Assembly: GCA_964057225.1 (NCBI GenBank)
Contig: OZ059896.1
Coordinates: forward strand, 1,860,001-1,924,000
Reading direction: 5' to 3'
DNA length: 64,000 bases
Source: Auanema rhodensis
Taxonomy: Eukaryota; Nematoda; Chromadorea; Rhabditida; Rhabditidae
The notes beneath the pieces are model-generated. The model did not search any database, was not told where the DNA came from, and saw nothing but the letters and a program-made list of their open reading frames with translations. How positions within the stretch are numbered: the first letter of the stretch is position 1; every line of letters starts with the position of its first letter. The translations under genes and the position numbers were made by a program. This document shows positions 1 to 9,121 of the stretch, in pieces.

Positions 1-14
1 ATATCAACTGATAT
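1..14. other. Junction dyad with ATATCA / TGATAT arms
   Basis: Six-base inverted arms (m1-m6 and m9-m14) surround a 2-base spacer, and the left arm is part of the EcoRV hexamer GATATC that spans each monomer junction. The element is present in nearly every unit; a few units (for example at 4912, 8069 and 12632) have G instead of A at m7, in the spacer. It overlaps the next dyad, so only one of the two can extrude at a time. Function is unknown; it could serve as a protein-binding dyad or simply be a neutral part of the sequence. Confidence 0.6.
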
Positions 15-31
15 AAGTTCACACTTATATC
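10..31. other. Perfect 9-bp hairpin or cruciform with a 4-base loop (A16 allele)
   Basis: The arms GATATAAGT (m10-m18) and ACTTATATC (m23-m31) are exact reverse complements around the loop TCAC. The stem is perfect only with A at m16, which pairs with T25. The more common G16 allele puts a G opposite that T, a mismatch in DNA or a wobble pair in RNA. I count about 33 units with A16, including those starting at 1, 703, 1404, 3859, 17545, 42112, 52639, 57903 and 63870. Apart from m16, the segment m17-m44 shows essentially no variation that I noticed. Dyads of this kind are reported from many centromeric satellites, but a centromere role here is inference. Confidence 0.7.
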
Positions 32-95
32 CTCGATTTTCACCCTGAAGAATTAATTTTTTTGTTGAATAACAATGTCCATCGTCTTTGTCTTG

Positions 96-174
96 AAAAA
101 AGGAATCTAAAAACATCTACTTTTTGTGAAATTATTTTGAAATTTTTCGGGAAAATTTTTGTCAAAATGTTTTT
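96..174. other. Run of A and T tracts, possibly curved DNA
   Basis: Successive A or T runs lie at m96-101, m109-113, m121-125, m135-138, m143-147, m156-160, m164-167 and m170-174, including A3T5 and A4T5 blocks. The centres are about 12-13 bp apart at first and then closer, so phasing with the helix is only approximate. The stretch also holds most subtype-defining changes (m116-120, 127, 128, 131, 137, 138, 150-157). Satellite DNAs are often intrinsically bent and this may favour nucleosome placement; that is inference and would need a curvature calculation. Confidence 0.45.
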
Positions 175-182
175 GGAAGCAT

Positions 183-208
183 TGTTGAGTGTACATGGAA
201 ACTCAACA
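183..208. other. Central dyad, 8-bp arms
   Basis: TGTTGAGT (m183-m190) and ACTCAACA (m201-m208) are exact reverse complements around a 10-base loop. The palindrome TGTACA overlaps the left arm and loop. In this unit m182 is T, so the stem stops at 8 bp. The only loop change seen repeatedly is A198 of the S subtype. Confidence 0.65.
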
Positions 209-298
209 TACACTAATGCATCATTTTTCAAACGATCATAACTAATTTTTGTATTGAGCGTTTCTCCATGTAGTATAGTGCATTCGATGCGGATTTTT

Positions 299-337
299 AA
301 GCTGCGTCGATCTGTGTTATCAGATTTGCGCTAGCTT
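299..337. other. Nearly invariant compound hairpin near the 3' end of the monomer
   Basis: AAGCTGCG (m299-m306) pairs with CGC-AGCTT (m329-m337) with a single bulged T at m332. Inside, after a 3 x 3 internal loop, ATCTG (m310-m314) pairs with CAGAT (m321-m325) around a 6-base loop. This gives 13 Watson-Crick pairs, plus two possible G-T wobbles in the internal loop, over 39 bases. Variation here is very sparse: A301 at 19689- and 22146-region copies, C314 in three units (31232, 36145, 37549) and A315 once (about 48741). It contains the GCTAGC hexamer and five of the twelve CpGs lie at or beside it. If transcribed it would fold; no evidence of transcription is available from sequence. Confidence 0.6.
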
Positions 338-1053
338 GAAAATGCACCGAGATATCAACTGATATAGGTTCACACTTATATCCTCGATTTTCACCCTGAA
401 GATTTAATTTTTTCGTTGAATAACATTGTCCATCGTCTTTGTCTTGAAAAAAGGAATCTAAAAACATCTACTTTTTGTGAAATTATTTTGAAATTTTTCG
501 GGAAAATTTTTGTCAAAATGTTTTTGGAAGCATTGTTGAGTGTACATGAAAACTCAACATACACTAATGCATCATTTTTCAAACGATCATAACTAATTTT
601 TGTGATGAGCGTTTCTCCATGTAGTATAGTGCATTCGATGCGGATTTTTAAGCTGCGTCGATCTGTGTTATCAGATTTGCGCTAGCTTAAAAATGCACCG
701 AGATATCAACTGATATAAGTTCACACTTATATCCTCGATTTTCACCCTGAAGAATTAATTTTTTTGTTGAATAACAATGTCCATCGTCTTTGTCTTGAAA
801 AAAGGAATCTAAAAACATCTACTTTTTGTGAAATTATTTTGAAATTTTTAGGGAAAATTTTTGTCAAAATGTTTTTGGAAGCATTGTTGAGTGTACATGA
901 AAACTCAACATACACTAATGCATCATTTTTCAAACGATCATAACTAATTTTTGTGATGAGCGTTTCTCCATGTAGTATAGTGCATTCGATGCGGATTTTT
1001 AAGCTGCGTCGATCTGTGTTATCAGATTTGCGCTAGCTTGAAAATGCACCGAG

Positions 1054-1403
1054 ATATCAACTGATATAGGTTCACACTTATATCCTCGATTTTCACCCTG
1101 AAGATTTAATTTTTTCGTTGAATAACATTGTCCATCGTCTTTGTCTTGAAAAAAGGAATCTAAAAACATCTACTTTTTGCGAAATTATTTTGAAATTTTT
1201 CGAAAAAGTTTTGTCAAAATGTTTTTGGAAGCAATGTTGAGTGTACATGGAAACTCAACATACACTAATGCATCATTTTTCAAACGATCATAACTAATTT
1301 TTGTGATGAGCGTTTCTCCATGTAGTATAGTGCATTCGATGCGGATTTTTAAGCTGCGTCGATCTGTGTTATCAGATTTGCGCTAGCTTAAAAATGCACC
1401 GAG
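1054..1403. repeat. 350-bp D subtype monomer (first of 11)
   Basis: The G-rich step at m149-m151 is replaced so that the segment reads CGAAAAAG before TTTTGTC, one base shorter than the usual CGGGAAAA tract. C127, A182 and G253/A254 accompany it. The same haplotype occurs in units starting at 3159, 3509, 6316, 6666, 17195, 18247, 42463, 43515, 45971 and 52990. The linked set of changes points to one origin followed by spread through larger duplications. The one-base loss shifts the reading frame on both strands relative to other units, which argues that no frame is under constraint. Confidence 0.93.
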
Positions 1404-1584
1404 ATATCAACTGATATAAGTTCACACTTATATCCTCGATTTTCACCCTGAAGAATTAATTTTTTTGTTGAATAACAATGTCCATCGTCTTTGTCTTGAA
1501 AAAAGGAATCTAAAAACATCTACTTTTTGTGAAATTATTTTGAAATTTTTCGGGAAAATTTTTGTCAAAATGTTTTTGGAAGCA

Positions 1585-1612
1585 ATGTTGAGTGTACATG
1601 GAAACTCAACAT
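1585..1612. other. Central dyad, 9-bp allele (A182)
   Basis: In units with A182 the left arm becomes ATGTTGAGT (1585-1593) and pairs fully with ACTCAACAT (1604-1612), lengthening the stem by one pair because m209 is always T. A182 is typical of the A1, A2 and D subtypes and of the related units common in the left domain. T182 is typical of S, M, T and E units, which prevail in the right domain. Two of the three dyads in the monomer therefore exist in a longer and a shorter allele. Confidence 0.6.
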
Positions 1613-2456
1613 ACACTAATGCATCATTTTTCAAACGATCATAACTAATTTTTGTATTGAGTGTTTCCCAATGTAGTATAGTGCATTCGATGCGGATTTT
1701 TAAGCTGCGTCGATCTGTGTTATCAGATTTGCGCTAGCTTGAAAATGCACCGAGATATCAACTGATATAGGTTCACACTTATATCCTCGATTTTCACCGT
1801 GAAGAATTAATTTTTTCGTTGAATAACAATGTCCATCGTCTTTGTCTTGAAAAAAGGAATCTAAAAACATCTACTTTTTGTAAATTTATTCTGAAATTTT
1901 TCGGGAAAATGTTTGTCAAAATGTTTTTGGAAGCAATGTTGAGTGTACATGGAAACTCAACATACACTAATGCATCATTTTTCAAACAATCATAACTAAT
2001 TTTTGTATTGAGCGTTTCTTAATGTAGTATAGTACATTCGATGCGGATTTTTAAGCTGCGTCGATCTGTGTTATCAGATTTGCGCTAGCTTAAAAATGAA
2101 CCGAGATATCAACTGATATAGGTTCACACTTATATCCTCGATTTTCACCCTGAAGATTTAATTTTTTCGTTGAATAACATTGTCCATCGTCTTTGTCTTG
2201 AAAAAAGGAATCTAAAAACATCTACTTTTTGTGAAATTATTTCGAAATTTTTCGGGAAAATTTTTGTCAAAATGTTTTTGGAAGCATTGTTGAGTGTACA
2301 TGGAAACTCAACATACACTAATGCATCATTTTTCAAACGATCATAACTAATTTTTGTATTGAGCGTTTCTCCATGTAGTATAGTGCATTCGATGCGGATT
2401 TTTAAGCTGCGTCGATCTGTGTTATCAGATTTGCGCTAGCTTGAAAATGCACCGAG

Positions 2457-3158
2457 ATATCAACTGATATAGGTTCACACTTATATCCTCGATTTTCACC
2501 GTGAAGAATTAATTTTTTTGTTGAATAACAATGTCCATCGTCTTTGTCTTGAAAAAAGGAATCTAAAAACACCTACTTTTTGTGAAATTATTTTGAAATT
2601 TTTCGGGAAAATTTTTGTCAAAATGTTTTTGGAAGCATTGTTGAGTGTACATGGAAACTCAACATACACTGATGCATCATTTTTCAAACGATCATAACTA
2701 ATTTTTGTATTGAGCGTTTCTCCATGTAGTATAGTGCATTCGATGCGGATTTTTAAGCTGCGTCGATCTGTGTTATCAGATTTGCGCTAGCTTGAAAATG
2801 CACCGAGATATCAACTGATATAGGTTCACACTTATATCCTCGATTTTCACCCTGAAGATTTAATTTTTTCGTTGAATAACATTGTCCATCGTCTTTGTCT
2901 TGAAAAAAGGAATCTAAAAACATCTACTTTTTGTGAAATTATTTTGAAATTTTTCGGGAAAATTTTTGTCAAAATGTTTTTGGAAGCATTGTTGAGTGTA
3001 CATGAAAACTCAACATACACTAATGCATCATTTTTCAAACGATCATAACTAATTTTTGTGATGAGCGTTTCTCCATGTAGTATAGTGCATTCGATGCGGA
3101 TTTTTAAGCTGCGTCGATCTGTGTTATCAGATTTGCGCTAGCTTAAAAATGCACCGAG
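2457..3158. repeat. V-S dimer, first of four copies
   Basis: A unit with C116 (motif ACACCTAC) is followed by an S unit with A198 and T75. The same ordered pair recurs at 9473-10174, 14036-14737 and 16493-17194. The first and fourth copies are followed by a D unit, the second and third by an M unit, so the pair has been moved into two contexts by exchange. Confidence 0.88.
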
Positions 3159-5964
3159 ATATCAACTGATATAGGTTCACACTTATATCCTCGATTTTCA
3201 CCCTGAAGATTTAATTTTTTCGTTGAATAACATTGTCCATCGTCTTTGTCTTGAAAAAAGGAATCTAAAAACATCTTATTTTTGCGAAATTATTTTGAAA
3301 TTTTTCGAAAAAGTTTTGTCAAAATGTTTTTGGAAGCAATGTTGAGTGTACATGGAAACTCAACATACACTAATGCATCATTTTTCAAACGATCATAACT
3401 AATTTTTGTGATGAGCGTTTCTCCATGTAGTATAGTGCATTCGATGCGGATTTTTAAGCTGCGTCGATCTGTGTTATCAGATTTGCGCTAGCTTAAAAAT
3501 GCACCGAGATATCAACTGATATAGGTTCACACTTATATCCTCGATTTTCACCCTGAAGATTTAATTTTTTCGTTGAATAACATTGTCCATCGTCTTTGTC
3601 TTGAAAAAAGGAATCTAAAAACATCTACTTTTTGCGAAATTATTTTGAAATTTTTCGAAAAAGTTTTGTCAAAATGTTTTTGGAAGCAATGTTGAGTGTA
3701 CATGGAAACTCAACATACACTAATGCATCATTTTTCAAACGATCATAACTAATTTTTGTGATGAGCGTTTCTCCATGTAGTATAGTGCATTCGATGCGGA
3801 TTTTTAAGCTGCGTCGATCTGTGTTATCAGATTTGCGCTAGCTTAAAAATGCACCGAGATATCAACTGATATAAGTTCACACTTATATCCTCGATTTTCA
3901 CCCTGAAGAATTAATTTTTTTGTTGAATAACAATGTCCATCGTCTTTGTCTTAAAAAAAGGAATCTAAAAACATCTACTTTTTGTGAAATTATTTTGAAA
4001 TTTTTCGGGAAAATTTTTGTCAAAATGTTTTTGGAAGCAATGTTGAGTGTACATGGAAACTCAACATACACTAATGCATCATTTTTCAAACGATCATAAC
4101 TAATTTTTGTATTGAGTGTTTCCCAATGTAGTATAGTGCATTCGATGCGGATTTTTAAGCTGCGTCGATCTGTGTTATCAGATTTGCGCTAGCTTGAAAA
4201 TGCACCGAGATATCAACTGATATAGGTTCACACTTATATCCTCGATTTTCACCGTGAAGAATTAATTTGTTCGTTGAATAACAATGTCCATCGTCTTTGT
4301 CTTGAAAAAAGGAATCTAAAAACATCTACTTTTTGTAAATTTATTCTGAAATTTTTCGGGAAAATGTTTGTCAAAATGTTTTTGGAAGCAATGTTGAGTG
4401 TACATGGAAACTCAACATACACTAATGCATCATTTTTCAAACAATCATAACTAATTTTTGTATTGAGCGTTTCTTAATGTAGTATAGTGCATTCGATGCG
4501 GATTTTTAAGCTGCGTCGATCTGTGTTATCAGATTTGCGCTAGCTTAAAAATGCACCGAGATATCAACTGATATAAGTTCACACTTATATCCTCGATTTT
4601 CACCCTGAAGAATTAATTTTTTTGTTGAATAACAATGTCCATCGTCTTTGTCTTGAAAAAAGGAATCTAAAAACATCTACTTTTTGTGAAATTATTTTGA
4701 AATTTTTCGGGAAAATTTTTGTCAAAATGTTTTTGGAAGCAATGTTGAGTGTACATGGAAACTCAACATACACTAATGCATCATTTTTCAAACGATCATA
4801 ACTAATTTTTGTATTGAGTGTTTCCCAATGTAGTATAGTGCATTCGATGTGGATTTTTAAGCTGCGTCGATCTGTGTTATCAGATTTGCGCTAGCTTAAA
4901 AATGCACCGAGATATCGACTGATATAAGTTCACACTTATATCCTCGATTTTCACCCTGAAGAATTAATTTTTTTGTTGAATAACAATGTCCATCGTCTTT
5001 GTCTTGAAAAAAGGAATCTAAAAACATCTACTTTTTGTGAAATTATTTTGAAATTTTTCGGGAAAATTTTTGTCAAAATGTTTTTGGAAGCAATGTTGAG
5101 TGTACATGGAAACTCAACATACACTAATGCATCATTTTTCAAACGATCATAACTAATTTTTGTATTGAGCGTTTCTCCATGTAGTATAGTGCATTCGATG
5201 CGGATTTTTAAGCTGCGTCGATCTGTGTTATCAGATTTGCGCTAGCTTGAAAATGCACCGAGATATCAACTGATATAGGTTCACACTTATATCCTCGATT
5301 TTCACCGTGAAGAATTAATTTTTTCGTTGAATAACAATGTCCATCGTCTTTGTCTTGAAAAAAGGAATCTAAAAACATTTACTTTTTGTAAATTTATTCT
5401 GAAATTTTTCGGGAAAATGTTTGTCAAAATGTTTTTGGAAGCAATGTTGAGTGTACATGGAAACTCAACATACACTAATGCATCATTTTTCAAACAATCA
5501 TAACTAATTTTTGTATTGAGCGTTTCTTAATGTAGTATAGTACATTCGATGCGGATTTTTAAGCTGCGTCGATCTGTGTTATCAGATTTGCGCTAGCTTA
5601 AAAATGAACCGAGATATCAACTGATATAGGTTCACACTTATATCCTCGATTTTCACCGTGAAGAATTAATTTTTTTGTTGAATGACAATGTCCATCGTCT
5701 TTGTCTTGAAAAAAGGAATCTAAAAACATCTACTTTTTGTAAATTTATTCTGAAATTTTTCGGGAAAATGTTTGTCAAAATGTTTTTGGAAGCAATGTTG
5801 AGTGTACATGGAAACTCAACATACACTAATGCATCATTTTTCAAACGATCATAACTAATTTTTGTATTGAGCGTTTCTCCATGTAGTATAGTGCATTCGA
5901 TGCGGATTTTTAAGCTGCGTCGATCTGTGTTATCAGATTTGCGCTAGCTTGAAAATGCACCGAG
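2808..5964. repeat. 9-monomer block, copy 1 (3157 bp)
   Basis: Order: S, D, D, L, A1, two A182 units, A1, A2. Private marks shared with copy 2 are a TTATTTTT change at m119-m120 in the first D (3159), a G in the T run near m59 of the unit at 4210, T290 in the unit at 4561, and G at m7 of the unit at 4912. Copy-specific change: T117 in the unit at 5263. The two D units account for the 2-bp shortfall from 9 x 351. Confidence 0.93.
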
Positions 5965-8900
5965 ATATCAACTGATATAGGTTCACACTTATATCCTCGA
6001 TTTTCACCCTGAAGATTTAATTTTTTCGTTGAATAACATTGTCCATCGTCTTTGTCTTGAAAAAAGGAATCTAAAAACATCTACTTTTTGTGAAATTATT
6101 TTGAAATTTTTCGGGAAAATTTTTGTCAAAATGTTTTTGGAAGCATTGTTGAGTGTACATGAAAACTCAACATACACTAATGCATCATTTTTCAAACGAT
6201 CATAACTAATTTTTGTGATGAGCGTTTCTCCATGTAGTATAGTGCATTCGATGCGGATTTTTAAGCTGCGTCGATCTGTGTTATCAGATTTGCGCTAGCT
6301 TAAAAATGCACCGAGATATCAACTGATATAGGTTCACACTTATATCCTCGATTTTCACCCTGAAGATTTAATTTTTTCGTTGAATAACATTGTCCATCGT
6401 CTTTGTCTTGAAAAAAGGAATCTAAAAACATCTTATTTTTGCGAAATTATTTTGAAATTTTTCGAAAAAGTTTTGTCAAAATGTTTTTGGAAGCAATGTT
6501 GAGTGTACATGGAAACTCAACATACACTAATGCATCATTTTTCAAACGATCATAACTAATTTTTGTGATGAGCGTTTCTCCATGTAGTATAGTGCATTCG
6601 ATGCGGATTTTTAAGCTGCGTCGATCTGTGTTATCAGATTTGCGCTAGCTTAAAAATGCACCGAGATATCAACTGATATAGGTTCACACTTATATCCTCG
6701 ATTTTCACCCTGAAGATTTAATTTTTTCGTTGAATAACATTGTCCATCGTCTTTGTCTTGAAAAAAGGAATCTAAAAACATCTACTTTTTGCGAAATTAT
6801 TTTGAAATTTTTCGAAAAAGTTTTGTCAAAATGTTTTTGGAAGCAATGTTGAGTGTACATGGAAACTCAACATACACTAATGCATCATTTTTCAAACGAT
6901 CATAACTAATTTTTGTGATGAGCGTTTCTCCATGTAGTATAGTGCATTCGATGCGGATTTTTAAGCTGCGTCGATCTGTGTTATCAGATTTGCGCTAGCT
7001 TAAAAATGCACCGAGATATCAACTGATATAAGTTCACACTTATATCCTCGATTTTCACCCTGAAGAATTAATTTTTTTGTTGAATAACAATGTCCATCGT
7101 CTTTGTCTTAAAAAAAGGAATCTAAAAACATCTACTTTTTGTGAAATTATTTTGAAATTTTTCGGGAAAATTTTTGTCAAAATGTTTTTGGAAGCAATGT
7201 TGAGTGTACATGGAAACTCAACATACACTAATGCATCATTTTTCAAACGATCATAACTAATTTTTGTATTGAGTGTTTCCCAATGTAGTATAGTGCATTC
7301 GATGCGGATTTTTAAGCTGCGTCGATCTGTGTTATCAGATTTGCGCTAGCTTGAAAATGCACCGAGATATCAACTGATATAGGTTCACACTTATATCCTC
7401 GATTTTCACCGTGAAGAATTAATTTGTTCGTTGAATAACAATGTCCATCGTCTTTGTCTTGAAAAAAGGAATCTAAAAACATCTACTTTTTGTAAATTTA
7501 TTCTGAAATTTTTCGGGAAAATGTTTGTCAAAATGTTTTTGGAAGCAATGTTGAGTGTACATGGAAACTCAACATACACTAATGCATCATTTTTCAAACA
7601 ATCATAACTAATTTTTGTATTGAGCGTTTCTTAATGTAGTATAGTGCATTCGATGCGGATTTTTAAGCTGCGTCGATCTGTGTTATCAGATTTGCGCTAG
7701 CTTAAAAATGCACCGAGATATCAACTGATATAAGTTCACACTTATATCCTCGATTTTCACCCTGAAGAATTAATTTTTTTGTTGAATAACAATGTCCATC
7801 GTCTTTGTCTTGAAAAAAGGAATCTAAAAACATCTACTTTTTGTGAAATTATTTTGAAATTTTTCGGGAAAATTTTTGTCAAAATGTTTTTGGAAGCAAT
7901 GTTGAGTGTACATGGAAACTCAACATACACTAATGCATCATTTTTCAAACGATCATAACTAATTTTTGTATTGAGTGTTTCCCAATGTAGTATAGTGCAT
8001 TCGATGTGGATTTTTAAGCTGCGTCGATCTGTGTTATCAGATTTGCGCTAGCTTAAAAATGCACCGAGATATCGACTGATATAAGTTCACACTTATATCC
8101 TCGATTTTCACCCTGAAGAATTAATTTTTTTGTTGAATAACAATGTCCATCGTCTTTGTCTTGAAAAAAGGAATCTAAAAACATCTACTTTTTGTGAAAT
8201 TATTTTGAAATTTTTCGGGAAAATTTTTGTCAAAATGTTTTTGGAAGCAATGTTGAGTGTACATGGAAACTCAACATACACTAATGCATCATTTTTCAAA
8301 CGATCATAACTAATTTTTGTATTGAGCGTTTCTCCATGTAGTATAGTGCATTCGATGCGGATTTTTAAGCTGCGTCGATCTGTGTTATCAGATTTGCGCT
8401 AGCTTGAAAATGCACCGAGATATCAACTGATATAGGTTCACACTTATATCCTCGATTTTCACCGTGAAGAATTAATTTTTTCGTTGAATAACAATGTCCA
8501 TCGTCTTTGTCTTGAAAAAAGGAATCTAAAAACATCTACTTTTTGTAAATTTATTCTGAAATTTTTCGGGAAAATGTTTGTCAAAATGTTTTTGGAAGCA
8601 ATGTTGAGTGTACATGGAAACTCAACATACACTAATGCATCATTTTTCAAACAATCATAACTAATTTTTGTATTGAGCGTTTCTTAATGTAGTATAGTAC
8701 ATTCGATGCGGATTTTTAAGCTGCGTCGATCTGTGTTATCAGATTTGCGCTAGCTTAAAAATGAACCGAGATATCAACTGATATAGGTTCACACTTATAT
8801 CCTCGATTTTCACCGTGAAGAATTAATTTTTTTGTTGAATGACAATGTCCATCGTCTTTGTCTTGAAAAAAGGTATCTAAAAACATCTACTTTTTGTAAA

Positions 8901-9121
8901 TTTATTCTGAAATTTTTCGGGAAAATGTTTGTCAAAATGTTTTTGGAAGCAATGTTGAGTGTACATGGAAACTCAACATACACTAATGCATCATTTTTCA
9001 AACGATCATAACTAATTTTTGTATTGAGCGTTTCTCCATGTAGTATAGTGCATTCGATGCGGATTTTTAAGCTGCGTCGATCTGTGTTATCAGATTTGCG
9101 CTAGCTTGAAAATGCACCGAG
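5965..9121. repeat. 9-monomer block, copy 2 (3157 bp)
   Basis: It has the same nine units in the same order as the preceding block, with all four private marks at the matching places (6316, 7367, 7718 and 8069 units). It differs by C117 in the A1 unit at 8420 and by T104 (AGGTATC) in the A2 unit at 8771. T104 recurs only at 13334, in the 13-monomer duplication that includes this tail, so that change arose after the 9-monomer duplication and before the 13-monomer one. Confidence 0.93.

Larger units (their letters stand above)
1..351. repeat. Reference monomer used for m-coordinates
   Basis: This first complete unit sets the numbering m1-m351. Consensus base counts by hand are 56 C and 59 G in 351. 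From m1 on it carries two overlapping dyads (m1-m31), a moderately variable segment (m45-m75), a run of A and T tracts (m96-m174) that holds most of the subtype-defining changes, a central dyad (m182-m209), an ATGCAT palindrome (m216-m221), a variable strip (m253-m267) and a nearly invariant 3' hairpin (m299-m337). This particular copy has A16, C45, A52, T63, A75, T182 and G198. The choice of first base is arbitrary, because the true recombination boundaries do not coincide with a single point in the unit. Confidence 0.97.
1..2807. repeat. Left-end mixed monomers (8 units, one D)
   Basis: Eight units start at 1, 352, 703, 1054, 1404, 1755, 2106 and 2457. In order they are an A16 unit, an S unit, a second A198 unit with a private C-to-A at 850, a D unit, an A182 unit, an A1 unit with A280 and A345, an E unit and a V unit that also carries a private G at m215. 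No multi-monomer duplication is complete inside this stretch, though its members are drawn from the same pool as the blocks to its right. The V unit (2457) followed by an S unit (2808) is the first of four copies of that pair. Confidence 0.85.

Noticed and set aside
58-62. T runs read as transcription terminators, and TATA-like strings at m11-m15 and m26-m30 read as promoters
   Set aside because: Such strings are expected by chance in a sequence with 67% AT, and no gene is present for them to serve.
40-231. A 63-codon minus-strand open frame repeated in nearly every monomer (169 times), with a conserved-looking product
   Set aside because: It opens with TTG and has no in-frame ATG near its start, so it is not a normal eukaryotic gene. 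Almost all recurrent changes inside it alter the amino acid (m45, 52, 63, 71, 75, 95, 116, 128, 131, 137, 138, 150, 157, 182, 198), and the 13 units of 350 bp break the frame. Its repetition simply reflects the satellite period.
1-351. Assignment to a named insect satellite of similar length (350-360 bp)
   Set aside because: The length and AT content resemble several known insect satellites, but I recognise no diagnostic sequence, so no family name is given.
952-975. Hammerhead-ribozyme-like TGATGAG in units with G253/A254
   Set aside because: No GAAA core follows after a plausible stem II and no cleavage triplet with matching stems I and III is seen. Most units have TATTGAG instead, so the resemblance is accidental.
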